64,000 nucleotides of DNA from Hyphomicrobiales bacterium. GTDB taxonomy: Bacteria > Pseudomonadota > Alphaproteobacteria > Rhizobiales > Rhizobiaceae. The stretch is taken from the NCBI GenBank assembly GCA_900467685.1, contig UBQX01000025.1, positions 62,001 to 126,000 of the forward strand, read 5' to 3'. Positions 1 through 10,200 of this stretch are shown piece by piece. Position numbers and translations under genes: made by a program. Each line of letters starts with the position of its first letter. Position 1 is the first letter of the stretch. The notes beneath the pieces are model-generated. The model saw nothing but the letters and a program-made list of their open reading frames with translations, had not been told where the DNA came from and searched no databases.

Positions 1-50
1 TTGACGCCCATGCCCGCTCGGTCGGCATCCGCCTCAATCTCGGGAGCTGA
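1..50 (+). CDS. hisD: Histidinol dehydrogenase, C-terminal end (partial)
   Basis: The reading frame starting at base 3 gives [15 protein letters not shown] and a TGA at 48-50. This looks like the extreme C-terminus of histidinol dehydrogenase (last steps of histidine synthesis), whose final residues in rhizobia resemble HARSVAIRLN. The next gene starts one base after the stop, which is the usual hisD-UPF0262 arrangement in rhizobia. Only about 15 residues are visible, so the call rests mainly on context. Confidence 0.6.
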   Translation, partial: DAHARSVGIRLNLGS

Positions 51-51
51 G

Positions 52-528
52 ATGGCGAACAAGGCCACGCAAAGGCTCTGCGATGTCGTTCTGGACGAGA
101 CGATCGGCCGCTCGACGCCCGATGTGGAGCATGAGCGCGCGGTCGCCATCTTCGACCTGCTGGAGGACAATTCCTTCGCGCCCGAGGGTCACGAGAACGG
201 CCCCTACAAGCTCTATCTCTCGCTCGTCGAACAGCGCCTCGTCTTCACCATCAAGACCGAGGGCGACGAGCCGGTGGCGACGCATATCCTGTCGCTGACG
301 CCGTTCCGGCGGATCATCAAGGATTACTTCATGATCTGCGACAGCTATTATCAGGCGATCCGCTCGTCCACGCCGAGCCAGATCGAGGCCATCGACATGG
401 GCCGGCGTGGTATCCATAACGAGGGCTCGCAGACGCTGATGGATCGGCTCTCGGGCAAGATCAGGATCGATTTCGATACGGCGCGGCGGCTCTTCACGCT
501 GGTCTGCGTGCTCTACTGGCGCGGTTGA
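52..528 (+). CDS. UPF0262 family protein
   Basis: A protein of 158 residues with the UPF0262 hallmarks: RLCDVVLDE near the N-terminus, [33 protein letters not shown], the stretch [13 protein letters not shown] and the end [11 protein letters not shown]. The frame is open back to base 1, but the ATG at 52 is chosen because it directly follows the hisD stop (48-50) and gives the family's usual N-terminus ([11 protein letters not shown]). The function of UPF0262 is not known. The family is largely alphaproteobacterial and is found, as here, between hisD and a low-molecular-weight phosphatase gene, so it probably belongs to this housekeeping operon. Confidence 0.93.
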   Translation: MANKATQRLCDVVLDETIGRSTPDVEHERAVAIFDLLEDNSFAPEGHENGPYKLYLSLVEQRLVFTIKTEGDEPVATHILSLTPFRRIIKDYFMICDSYYQAIRSSTPSQIEAIDMGRRGIHNEGSQTLMDRLSGKIRIDFDTARRLFTLVCVLYWRG

Positions 529-532
529 GCCC

Positions 533-982
533 ATGGAGGAGGAGGCCGCCAGCGACAGCACGGAGAAACGGCCGGGCGCGATCCTGTTCATGTGCGGCAT
601 GAATGCCATCCGCTCGCCGATGGCCGAGGCGCTGGCGAAATCCATGCTGCCCAAGGGCACCTATATCGCCTCTGCCGGCGTGCGCACGGGCGAGCGCGAT
701 CCCTTTGTCGATGTCGTGCTGGACGAGGTGGGCCTCTCCATCGGCAGGCATCAGCCGCAGACACTGGATGAGCTGGAGGACGACTATTTCGACCTCATCG
801 TGACGCTGGCCCCGGAGGCGCATCACGCAGCACTCGAACTCACCCGCTCGCTCTCCGTCGATGTCAGCTACTGGCCGACGCCCGACCCGAGCGTGGCGCG
901 CGGCACGCGCGAGCAGATTCTCGAGGCCTATCGCGAGGTGCGCGATCATCTGAAGACGCTGATTGCGAAGCGGCTGGCCTGA
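533..982 (+). CDS. Low molecular weight phosphotyrosine phosphatase / arsenate reductase-like protein
   Basis: A protein of 149 residues. Residues 21-28 read CGMNAIRS, the CX5R(S/T) phosphate-binding loop of low molecular weight phosphatases and thioredoxin-coupled arsenate reductases, with C21 the nucleophile and R27 the phosphate ligand. The aspartate of the general-acid loop is probably in the WPTPDPS segment near residue 117. The start at 533 lies four bases after the UPF0262 stop, so the two genes are probably co-transcribed. There is no arsenic operon nearby, and the conserved housekeeping context (hisD to infA) argues for a protein-phosphatase or unknown role rather than dedicated arsenate detoxification. 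The first 13 residues are probably disordered. Confidence 0.88.
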   Translation: MEEEAASDSTEKRPGAILFMCGMNAIRSPMAEALAKSMLPKGTYIASAGVRTGERDPFVDVVLDEVGLSIGRHQPQTLDELEDDYFDLIVTLAPEAHHAALELTRSLSVDVSYWPTPDPSVARGTREQILEAYREVRDHLKTLIAKRLA

Positions 983-1132
983 GCCGCTTTGAATATGAAC
1001 GTTTTTTGCAACATGCCGTCCTTTTCGGCAACTCGGAGGTTCACAAAGCTCTGCGCATTGTGTAGTTTCCGCAAAATTTTCGCCCGTGCCTTCAGCGCGC
1101 GGCCCATAAACCTGCAAGAAAGACCTGTCTGA

Positions 1133-1351
1133 ATGGCAAAAGAAGAAGTTCTCGAATTCCCGGGAATCGTGACCGAACTCCTGCCCAACGCGACCTTCCG
1201 CGTGAAGCTGGAAAACGAACATGAAATAATCGCCCACACCGCGGGCCGCATGCGCAAGAACCGCATCCGCGTTCTGGCCGGCGACAAGGTTCTCGTCGAA
1301 ATGACGCCCTACGACCTTTCCAAGGGTCGGATCACCTACCGTTTCCGATAA
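1133..1351 (+). CDS. infA: Translation initiation factor IF-1
   Basis: A protein of 72 residues, the exact usual length of IF-1, forming a single S1/OB fold. Recognisable segments are [49 protein letters not shown] and the end [11 protein letters not shown]-1 binds the 30S A site during initiation and helps IF-2 and IF-3. A 150-bp leader (983-1132) separates it from the phosphatase gene, so it may have its own promoter. A purine-rich stretch (AAGAAAG) lies upstream of the ATG. After the stop, GCGCCG-CCTT-CGGCGC (1358-1373) can form a small hairpin, but no T-run follows. Confidence 0.97.
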   Translation: MAKEEVLEFPGIVTELLPNATFRVKLENEHEIIAHTAGRMRKNRIRVLAGDKVLVEMTPYDLSKGRITYRFR

Positions 1352-1387
1352 TCCGGCCGCGCCGCCTTCGGCGCATTGGCCGATCTC

Positions 1388-2020
1388 ATGGCGATCGACA
1401 TGGCGAGCGAACAAGCCCTCATTCTTGCCTCTGGTTCGCCGCGCCGCGTCGAACTTCTCGCGCAAGCGCGCATCGAGCCCGCCCGTCTCCTGCCGATGGA
1501 TATCGACGAGACGCCTAAGCGCTCGGAAAATCCGCGCACGCTGGCCCAGCGCCTCGCCCGTGAAAAGGCCGAGGCCGCCTTTGCCGTTGTGCGCGCGGAT
1601 GAGGAGATCAAGGGTGGCTGGGTTCTGGCCGCCGATACGGTCGTGGCCGTCGGCCGCCGCATCCTGCCCAAGGCCGAGTTCGAGGCGGATGCCTATTCCT
1701 GCCTCAACCTGCTCTCCGGCCGAGCGCATTGGGTCTATACCGGCGTGACGCTGATTGCGCCCTCCGGCCACACGCGCAGCCGCATCGTCGAGACCAAGGT
1801 GCGCTTCAAGCGCCTTTCCAATGCCGAAATCGATGCCTATGTGCAGAGCGGCGAATGGCGCGGCAAGGCGGGTGGCTATGGCATCCAGGGCATTGCAGGC
1901 TCCTTCGTGCAGAAGCTTGCCGGCTCCTATACCAGCGTCGTCGGGCTTCCGCTGACCGAAACGCTGCAGCTTCTGGATGGCGAAGGCTTCGACATCCGCA
2001 GGGGCTGGAAGGAAGGCTGA
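1388..2020 (+). CDS. maf: Maf family nucleotide pyrophosphatase (septum formation inhibitor Maf)
   Basis: The N-terminal motif [14 protein letters not shown] is the Maf signature loop. It is followed by PMDIDETP, by [10 protein letters not shown], by the [11 protein letters not shown] segment with a catalytic aspartate, and by [10 protein letters not shown] near the C-terminus, all typical of the Maf/HAM1-like fold. Family members hydrolyse modified or non-canonical nucleoside triphosphates to monophosphates. Length is about 200-210 residues depending on start: the frame is open from a TTG at 1376, with ATGs at 1388 and 1400. None has a clear Shine-Dalgarno site, and 1400 gives the N-terminus closest to the family. 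The gene follows infA and precedes yacG, a conserved rhizobial order. Confidence 0.93.
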   Translation: MAIDMASEQALILASGSPRRVELLAQARIEPARLLPMDIDETPKRSENPRTLAQRLAREKAEAAFAVVRADEEIKGGWVLAADTVVAVGRRILPKAEFEADAYSCLNLLSGRAHWVYTGVTLIAPSGHTRSRIVETKVRFKRLSNAEIDAYVQSGEWRGKAGGYGIQGIAGSFVQKLAGSYTSVVGLPLTETLQLLDGEGFDIRRGWKEG

Positions 2021-2028
2021 GCATTCCC

Positions 2029-2229
2029 ATGACTGCCAAGGTTGAACCTTTGAGAAAGCCGCGCCCGTGCCCCGAATGCGGGCAGCCCTCGGCGCGCGAA
2101 CACTATCCCTTCTGCTCCGACCGCTGCCGTAATGTCGACCTGGCGCGCTGGCTCAAGGGATCCTATGCCATCCCGGTTACGGAAGACGAAGAGAAGGCGG
2201 ACGGCTTCGAGCGCGACTTTGAGCGTTGA
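2029..2229 (+). CDS. yacG: DNA gyrase inhibitor YacG (zinc-binding)
   Basis: A protein of 66 residues with a treble-clef zinc site: CPECG near residue 14, then FCSDRCRNVDLARWL, giving the CxxC-x(n)-CxxxC spacing of YacG. The end is acidic (TEDEEKADGFERDFE). In Escherichia coli YacG binds GyrB and inhibits DNA gyrase. The ATG at 2029 lies eight bases after the maf stop, so the two are very probably co-transcribed. The same frame is open further upstream inside maf, but that part is not coding. Confidence 0.93.
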   Translation: MTAKVEPLRKPRPCPECGQPSAREHYPFCSDRCRNVDLARWLKGSYAIPVTEDEEKADGFERDFER

Positions 2230-2294
2230 TTTTGCTTGAGTTTTGACTTGAAGGAATTTTCTTCAAAAAACAGTCAAAAAACTTCTCGTCAGTG

Positions 2295-2323
2295 CTGGAC
2301 ACGCGCGAACAAGATGCTATAAC
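2295..2323 (+). promoter_or_regulatory. Probable promoter of tRNA-Phe
   Basis: CTGGAC (2295-2300) and TATAAC (2318-2323) are separated by exactly 17 bases and sit about 65 bases before the mature 5' end of the tRNA. They resemble the -35 and -10 elements of a vegetative sigma factor. No other gene starts here. The call is by inspection only. Confidence 0.5.
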
Positions 2324-2387
2324 CCCGCTCGCTTCCGGGGAAAACCCGGTGGGTTTTTCCAAGAACCCGGTCATGCAAGCGACAAGT

Positions 2388-2463
2388 GCCCGGATAGCTC
2401 AGTTGGTAGAGCAGCGGATTGAAAATCCGCGTGTCGGTGGTTCAAATCCGCCTCCGGGCACCA
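2388..2463 (+). tRNA. tRNA-Phe (anticodon GAA), CCA encoded
   Basis: A 76-base cloverleaf. The acceptor stem GCCCGGA (2388-2394) pairs with TCCGGGC (2453-2459), followed by discriminator A and an encoded CCA (2461-2463). The D arm contains GCTCAGTTGGTAGAGC, the anticodon stem is GCGGA/TCCGC with GAA at 2421-2423, and the T loop contains TTCAAAT. It decodes UUC and UUU. The gene marks the end of the conserved core block. The DNA immediately downstream has a different composition, consistent with a tRNA gene acting as a boundary for inserted DNA. Confidence 0.97.
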
Positions 2464-2511
2464 TTTTGCCTTAATACGCGAAACTTTAAAGTATCGGATC
2501 GGCAGCGACAG

Positions 2512-3396
2512 TCACTTATTTCTATCTTTTCGATATGACCCAAGTGGCCGACGTTTATTGTCGGGCCAATGTAGGTCTGGTCGAACGAAGAAAGATGCAT
2601 CATTGTAGCTCATGATACGCGGATCAATGGGGAGCATTCCGAAAAGTTCGCCAAATTGCTTCGGAGTTAGCACTTTTGTCTTTAGTGACTTAACTGGTTC
2701 CAAGTGCTTTTGTCTCTCTAGAACGTTTAGGAGCTTGTAATCCATCGTTAAAAATGCATAGAGCCCATACCGCTCCGCCGTGCTGATATGCCATGCATCT
2801 AAGCTATTTTTCTGTCCCATTATTTTTAAAAGACTAAGATATAGATCATCCTTTTTCTTTGATAATCTGTCTTTCTGTTCTTCTTTTGCTGACGGTTGGC
2901 CTAGGGCCGCGAAGCCTATGCTCCCAAATACGTATCCATCGATGCTGTCTATCGGCGTCCTGGCGAATACGTTGAAGTCCAGCCATCCGTACCCCCTGAA
3001 ACGTCCGGTGGGCTGCCTAAATTGCTCGTCTAGGAGTTCCGCCGACGTATGTAGTGTGATAATTCCAATGTTAGCTAAGTATGCAATTCCAGGCAGAAAC
3101 CTCACGTTCTCATAGTCACGCGAATTTGCGCTTTCACTATGAACTGGAATTCGAGCAGCATAGCCGGCATCGAAGCTCTGGCCGCCCCATGTTTTTGTTC
3201 CCGTTGAAACCCAGCCTGTTTCATGGGTTATGGCATTTCCTAATACACTGTTGTCTATCAGGACGCGAATGGCATGTTTGGATAGGTGCCTTCGCGCTCG
3301 ATAGGTGGAGAGCCAAATTAGATATTCTGAGAGGCGCGGGCCATACTTGAAGCGCAACCGTTCGATTTGCGTTCGCCATCGTACTAGTGAGAACAT
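2512..3396 (-). CDS. Orphan protein with PIN-domain-like features
   Basis: A protein of 294 residues, not confidently assigned. An aspartate follows a hydrophobic strand near residue 48 (IRVLIDNSVLGN). In the C-terminal half DAWHISTAERYGLYAFLTMDYKLLN is followed by VLTPKQFGELF. This spacing of a first Asp, a D-A-x-H helix and a late strand ending in Asp is what PIN-type ribonucleases show, so a toxin-like or nuclease role is possible. No antitoxin gene is visible beside it. GAAGGGG lies about seven bases before the ATG, supporting the start at 3396. Base composition is clearly richer in A and T than the neighbours, and the gene sits directly after tRNA-Phe, both suggesting acquisition by transfer. 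The 194 bp upstream (3397-3590) show no gene. Confidence 0.6.
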   Translation of the reverse strand: MFSLVRWRTQIERLRFKYGPRLSEYLIWLSTYRARRHLSKHAIRVLIDNSVLGNAITHETGWVSTGTKTWGGQSFDAGYAARIPVHSESANSRDYENVRFLPGIAYLANIGIITLHTSAELLDEQFRQPTGRFRGYGWLDFNVFARTPIDSIDGYVFGSIGFAALGQPSAKEEQKDRLSKKKDDLYLSLLKIMGQKNSLDAWHISTAERYGLYAFLTMDYKLLNVLERQKHLEPVKSLKTKVLTPKQFGELFGMLPIDPRIMSYNDASFFVRPDLHWPDNKRRPLGSYRKDRNK

Positions 3397-3587
3397 GTGT
3401 TCGCCCCTTCAAGCGCCGCCTGAACGAGGAGCAGCCGATAAAGATCATGCCTCTCGCGCTTGTATCCGGCTAACGTGATCCACGCTAACTGGAGGCTAGA
3501 TCACAACTCTACTTTGAACAAGACGTCGCCGTTTGGGTACCATTCCGCCCGATGAACGAGGGTCGATCACACCGTTACGAGAGTTTG

Positions 3588-3851
3588 ACCTCAACGCGCA
3601 AACTGCAACGTCGCCAGAAACAATATAATCCCCAGCGCCATAACAAACGCGGCACCTGCGATCTCGATCGTCGTGCCGATCTTCTCGCCCACAGTTCCAT
3701 CGCCTGCGAGCTTCACGGCCAGCCCCTTGGCTGACACGGCTAGGATCGCCAGCAACGAGAGGGTGATGGCGGTGCCGACGGACATGGCGAAGACGGAGAG
3801 GATGCCGCCGAGATAGAGGCTGTTGAGCAGGGAGAAGGTCACGACGATGAT
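3588..3851 (-). pseudogene. 3' fragment of a nicO-type nickel/cobalt exporter gene; left copy of a 264-bp direct repeat
   Basis: The minus strand encodes 83 residues (stop at 3591-3593) matching the last 83 residues of the intact NicO protein at 43573-44727, with only four internal conservative differences. At DNA level 3588-3851 aligns without gaps to 43570-43833, with about 29 mismatches by my count (about 89% identity). Homology stops abruptly on both sides. The rest of the gene (about 300 residues, most of the transmembrane segments) is missing, so this is a truncated remnant. The differences are mostly silent, so the copy diverged while still a working gene and was truncated later. Confidence 0.85.
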
Positions 3852-4278
3852 AAGTGTGACAACGCCCGGCTGCGTGATTTTGGGGCTCTGGAGGGCTTCA
3901 ACTGCTGCCGTGAATGCCGGAAAGGTTATTCGAAGCTCAGATCGACCCCGATTGTCAGATACCCCGCTTCGCTTGCAGCACAGTTATGCCATCCCGGCAT
4001 CAATGATGCATTCCGCGGGCGTTTTCCACATTTCAACCTGAGCTGGATTGTCTTGGCGCGTTGTCCGCTCAAGACGCCAGACTACTCGTTGCCGCAACGC
4101 AATATTTCTCGAAGGCATTGTAAAATAAAAGATTTTCTAAAAGTAAGCGGTCCTTGTTTATTAATAATGTCTTAAAAATGTTCTACACAGGGATGGACTG
4201 TGAAAATACCCTGTGCAATTCTTCGTTTAGTTTAAAAATTGATCAGTATTCCATACATTTCTTCGATCGGGGCAGACC
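3852..4278. promoter_or_regulatory. AT-rich non-coding leader of the giant gene, with an inverted repeat
   Basis: No credible gene is seen in these 427 bases. The right half (about 4100-4265) is strikingly rich in A and T compared with the rest of the window. It holds a 7-bp inverted repeat CACAGGG (4186-4192) / CCCTGTG (4209-4215) with a 16-base spacer, about 65-90 bases before the start codon of the 31.9-kb gene. This could be an operator or a small hairpin in the transcript. A GGGG tract (4269-4272) is the only Shine-Dalgarno candidate before the ATG at 4279. I could not pick a convincing -35/-10 pair. Confidence 0.5.
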
Positions 4279-7200
4279 ATGACGGTCTTTCGGGGTGGGC
4301 GTGATCGCCAATGGATGCTTGGCTCAACTGCGCTATCGTGCGTGGACGGACCGGGGATGGCAGAGATTCGCAAACTGGCCCGGCACAACCTGCCGCGCGG
4401 TCAGCGTGAACCCGTCAATCAGCCAGCGAAGGGCCCGGCCTCGCGTCCCTTGCTGTCGGCCGAACCTCTTGAGCCCCGGCTTCTGCTATCGGCGGATCTC
4501 CTTCCGGGTGCCCAGGATGTGCTGTTGCGCGGCCTCGGTGCGCTGGGCGATCGCCTGGACGATCTCATTCTCGAGCCTGTTCTTTCGCAGAATGTTCCGA
4601 TCATCGACCGTCCGCTGGGCGACATGGTGCATGCGCGCGAGATCGTTGACGGTGTGCGCAGCGCTGCCTCGGGGTATTTTGCCGGAATTGCGGCCGGCGC
4701 TTCGGCAACCGTTGAGGGACTTGTCGCCCAATTGGACACGCTTGCCGGTTCGCTTGGCCCGGTTACCCATGCGGTCGATGGCGATGTGCATCGGATCGGG
4801 CTGTCTCTTTCTCATACCGAACAACTGGCGGGCCTGATCCTCGATCTTTCTGGCGCCGTTCCCGATGCGGATATCGTGACCAGCGGCAATATTGCTTTGT
4901 CCGGCTCGGCGACCGCGCGCCTTGATCTGACGCTCGGGATCGATCTTGCCACCAGCACGTTTTTCCTCGGTTCCGCGGCCATTTCCGCGCAGGTCGATGC
5001 GGCGGCGCCGGACATTGATGCCGGCGTGCGGTTTCAGGCTGTCGATCTCACCGTCACCAATGGTACTGCATCGGTTCATGCCGAGGCGGGCGGTGCCTTC
5101 GTCGATCCCGACAACTCGGACGGGCTCGGGATCATCACCCTTGCCGAACTAGAGGGTACGCCTCTCGATGTATTGCTTGCGGGTTCGGCCACGGGCAATG
5201 CAAGCCTTGTCCTGCCGTTTTCGTCATCGCTGCTGCCGGCGCCGGAGACGCTGAATGTCTCCTGGACCGGTGGGCTCGACGCAAGCCATGCATCGGTGGA
5301 TTTTGCCGCGGGCTCTCTGGTGCAGAATCTTCTGCATCTCGAGCAGGCCGATTTCGAGACGATGCTTCGCGCGTTTGTCGACCAGCTGCCTTCGGTCGTT
5401 GCACGGTTGGCGGACGCGCTTCCCAAGGACCTGCCGGTTCTCGACGATGCTCTCGCTGATCTCTACGATCTGGCGCAGGATGTTCAGAATGCGGTCGTGC
5501 AGATCGACCAGCTTCTGGATACGGCCACGGCCACCCTGCAGCAGGTCATCTCGACGCTTGAGGCGGTGACGGGTCTGGACGTGAATGCCGTGCTGGCGGC
5601 CAACGAAATCCGCTTTGCCTTCGATTTCGCGCGCGCCATTTCGGCGGATCTTCCCGTCTCCATCCGCGAAACCGTGCTCAATCAGGTTCTGACGTTCGAA
5701 GGTACGGCGCATGTGGAGGGCTCCGCCAATCTCGGTGTTGAGATCGGCATCGACATTTCCGGCGCCCCGCTGACGCAGAGCCAGCGCATCTATCTCGTTG
5801 AAGGTGCCAATAGCTCGGCGGAGCTGGCACTTCTGGTCACGACGCCGGCGCTCTTTGCCGGCTCTGCCAATCTCGGCCCAGCGCGGTTGACCCTGACAAA
5901 CGGCCAGGTGGCGGTTGCCGGATCGACGGGCAACGCCATCGATACGTCCAAGCAGGCCCGCGCGCGCATCGGCCTTGTCGATGACAGGCCCGGCGGCAGC
6001 GCCGATGGACGCATCACGCTGGCCGATATCATCGCCGATCCGCTTGCGATCATCGGCCCGCTGACGACGGACATCTTCGCGCATGCCAATGCCGATCTCG
6101 GCGCGGAATTCCTGGGCGAGGGCACGCCGACCGTTCCGATCGCCTTCGACTGGAACCTCGGGGCCGGCGCGGCTCCGCAGGTGACAGTCAATACGAACGA
6201 CCTTGAAGCCTTCATTCAGGGCGCGGCGCAAAGCCTCGTGGCCGGTTCGATCAATGCGGCCCAGGCGGCGCTGCTTCAGAACCTCTCCGGCTGGTTCCAG
6301 GACCTCAGCGATTTTCTGTCGGGCATCGACGTTCTGCAGCGCGACCTGCCGCTGGTCAATGAGAGCATTCTCGACCTGCTGGGCGCCAACACTCTGTTGA
6401 CGGCAATCGGCGAGGGCTTGTCGTCTGCCGCAGGCGGCGCGGGCAGCCTGACCTCCGGCTTTGGCAGCCGAGCCCAGGTTGCCATTGATAGCCGGTTGCG
6501 CCAGTTGACGGATGTTGTCGGCGTGCAGGTGGCCAATGCCCAGGCCGGCCTCTTCCAGGCCTTGACGGATGCGGAGGCGACCCGCCTCGGCTTCTCGACC
6601 GCGGGCGACCGGATGGTCTATTCGCTGCGCCTCACCGTTGATCAGCGGAAAGACAAGTCCGTTTCGCTGACGGGAGATAGCGACATTGCCGGCCTGACGG
6701 TGGGCGGCACCATGCGTTTCGGCCTGCGCACGGTGGTCGACCTCACCTTCGGGATTGATTTGAGCCCCGATGTCGCGCCGGACGATGCCATATTCGTGCA
6801 GGTGCGCGATCTCTCCGTGGCGTTGACCGGGGGGCTTCTCGGTTCTGCCGACGTGTCGCTGGGCATGTTCGGCAGCGCCACGACGACGGGTGCCGTGACC
6901 TATGCCGGGGGGCTTGCCATTGGCATCGGCGGCCGCGGCGACAGCGCCCGCGTGCTGACCATCGGCGACCTGACCGGCTCGACTGCAGAGGGGCTGATCG
7001 CGGTCTCGATCACGGCCTCCGACATTTCCGGCGCGCTCAACATCACCACGCGCCTGCCGACGGGCGCGCAGCTTGCCGCGCAGCTGACCTTTGGCGGCGA
7101 TCCCTTCAACGGCGGGATCACGCAGTTCGATTTTGTGGGCCCGACGGCGGATGACTTGCGCAATCTGGTCAATTTCGACGCCGCCGACCTGATGTCGATC

Positions 7201-10200
7201 CTGCGCCAGGCGATGAACTGGCTCGATCAGCTTTCCGATAGCAGCTATCTGAATATCCGCCTTCCCTTCGTCGACCAGACGCTTGGCGGGCTTCTTGATC
7301 TGGGCACGAATTTCGCGGAATCCGTCATCGATCCCTTCTTCGACAAGGGTGCCGATCTCAACAGTACGGCGGACGACGTCTTCCTTGGCTTCCGGACCGG
7401 GTCGACCGGACCGTCGAGCATCGAGGGTTTCCGCACGCGGCTTGCCACGTTGCTCGGCATCAATGTCGCCAACCTGCCGGTCAGCTACGATGCGGCAACC
7501 GATGTTCTTTCCATCGGTTTGCAGCTGAACAATACGCTCGATCCGCTGGCGGGCGTCGGCGTTTCCTTTGCGGCCGGCTTCGGTGATTTTGCCGGGCTGC
7601 GCGCGAGCGCCAGCAACCTTTCAATCGCGCTTACCAGCCAGTTCGCCCTGACCCTTGCCTTCGATATGTCGCCGAATGGCCGGCGGCTTCAGGCGTTGCG
7701 CAATCCGGTGGCAACTGGCCGGTTGTCGGCGGATGCGGTCTTCGATCTTGCTGCCGGTAATCAGACGCTTCAGGTCACGGTGCGCCGCGCCGACACGACG
7801 ACCAATGCCGGCATCAACGATCTCGCCAACGATCTGCGCAGCGCCGTTTCGGCGGCTCTCGTGGCGCGCGGACTGGCAGCGGACAGCATTTCGGTGGCCG
7901 TGGAAGACGGCAAGTTCGTCCTGTCATCCAACAATCCCGCCATACCCAGCCTCAGCCTCCAGGCCGGCCTTCTCAATCCGGCAGTCACGGAACTCGGGTT
8001 TACCGATGCGACGGCCGCGCCGGTGCGCGTTAAGGCGCAGGGCGGCACCTTGCCCGCCGACGGGCGGCTCAGCGGCGACGCGAGTTTCAACGTTGTCGTC
8101 GACGGCACGTCCCTTGGCACTGTCACGGTGCGCGCCTCCGCAACGGCAGCACCCCAGACAGATGCGCAGGGCCATGTCATCGTTCAGGGCAATGTCCGCG
8201 CGGCTGATCTGGTCACCGACATCAATGCCGCGCTTTCCGGCATCAACACCACCCTCGGAAGCCAGGGCAAGGGCATTCGGGCAGAACTCGAAACGACGAC
8301 CGGCCGACTGGTTTTCGTGGCGACGAACGGCAGTGTGAGTTCGATCCAGATCACGGCGCCCGCGACCGGCACCGCACGCAGTGAACTGGGACTTGCTGCC
8401 AGCCAGACATCCGGCAACCGCATCGCGCTGCAGCAGGGTGGGTCCGATCTGCTCGACCGCATCGCGCTCAGCGATTTCACGCTCCAGACCGGGCTCACGA
8501 TTGCGGGCTCCTTCAGCGCAGAGGCGAAGCTTGGTCCGCTCGAAGTGGCAATCCCCAATGCCTCGCTCAACGTGACGGGATCCGCCGGCCTTGTCATGTC
8601 GGCTCCCGAACTGTCGCTCAGGGACTTCATCCGCAACGTCTCCAATCTCGACACTTACTTCGACCTCAACCTGACCGGCTCCGGCAATTTCACGCTACCG
8701 ATCGCGGCGCGCGGTGCTCTCGCCTCGCTGTTGCAGCTCCCCAATGCGTCCTTCCGCATCGTCGCGGCCGATCTCTTCAATCCGGCAGGCTGGACCACTG
8801 ATTTTTCCTCGGCGCAGGATTTTCTGCATTTCCGCAATCTCGATTCGGCGGACTGGATTGCGCTGGTGCGCTCGGTCGCGAGTTTCCTGCGCGAATTGGC
8901 CGACAGCACGGATACATCGATCTTCAATGAGGAAATTCCCGTTGTCGGGATCAAGATCGGCGATGCCTTCGACTTCATAGACGACATGGCGGAAGCGGCC
9001 GAGCGGTTTGCGGCCAATCCGGCTGCAGCACTAAGCGAGTTGCAGGGTCTGCTGAACAATGCCCTGCGCTCGGTCTTCGGCGGCACGCAGGATTATGTCG
9101 CCATCGCCTACAACCGCGCTACTGCCGACCTGCGGTTTACGATCGCGCTTGCGCCGACAATCCCGCCGGTCAACCTGCCGCTGTCGTTCAATCTTGCGTC
9201 TCTGGGGCTCGGTGCGCTTCAGCAACTGCCGGGCGTCGGCGCGCTGGTGCAGGTAGAGGGCGCGGGCTCGATCACGGTGACGCCGAGCGTCAATGCCACA
9301 CTGGTCTTCGGCTTCAACCTTGCCAGCACCGATGCCGGCAATCCGCTTCTCGGCTTCATTCCGCGGCCCTATATCGACAGTGCGACGGCGGTCGAACTCG
9401 GCCTTCTGGTGCGCAACAATGCGGCACTCTCCGTTCGCGCCAATATCGGGCCGCTGAGTGCGGAGCTGAAGAGCGCCATCGGCAATATCCGGCTTTCCTC
9501 CGTCAACGATGCCAATGCGCCGGCCAAGATCCGGCTCGGGTTCTCCAGCGCTCAGCCGCGCTATTATTTCACCGAACTCGGCGATCTGGGCAACTTCAAC
9601 TACACGGGGATCGGCGGAAGCCCGATCACGCTGACGCTGAATGGTCTGATCGATACGACCATCGAAATCTGGGTGAACGGCGAGGACAAGGGCGACCTGA
9701 TCTTCGATGTCACCAATCTCCAGAACTTCTTTAACGCACTGCTGCAGGGCGGCGACAGCACGCAATATGTGACCGTGCAGGTGCCCGACCTCAGCAGCCT
9801 CTTTGCCAATCTCAATCTGCTCAACTGGCAGACAATTGTCGGCGGCGTGAACGCCTTCCTCGATTCGCTGGAAGACATGTTCGCCGGAAAGATTTTCGGT
9901 CAGGATATTCCGGTCCTCGGCGATGCGCTGAAATCCGTGTTCGGCACGGACAATCAGGGTGCGCAGAACTTCATTCGCGATCTCAAGCGCGACTTCAATG
10001 CGCTGCTGGGCAACGGTCTGGCAACGGCGCTGTCCGAGCTTGACAGTGTGCTGACCAGCGCCCTGGCGCCGGTCCTCAAGGGGTCTCAGGACAGCGCCGT
10101 CAAGGTCTTCTTCAAGATGCCGGGCGATGCCGGCTATACCGAGTTCAATGGCCAGGATGTCGATCCGCTGCAGGTCGACGATGTGCGGATCGACATCAAT

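Noticed and set aside
533-982. Arsenic resistance gene arsC
   Set aside because: The CX5R loop fits both phosphatases and arsenate reductases, but there is no arsenic operon and the gene sits in a conserved housekeeping order.
2386-2463. tRNA-Phe 3' end as attachment site for the whole 40-kb island
   Set aside because: No second copy of the tRNA 3' end was found near 43.5 kb or elsewhere in the window, and no integrase gene is present; the nicO repeats are the only visible flanking repeats.
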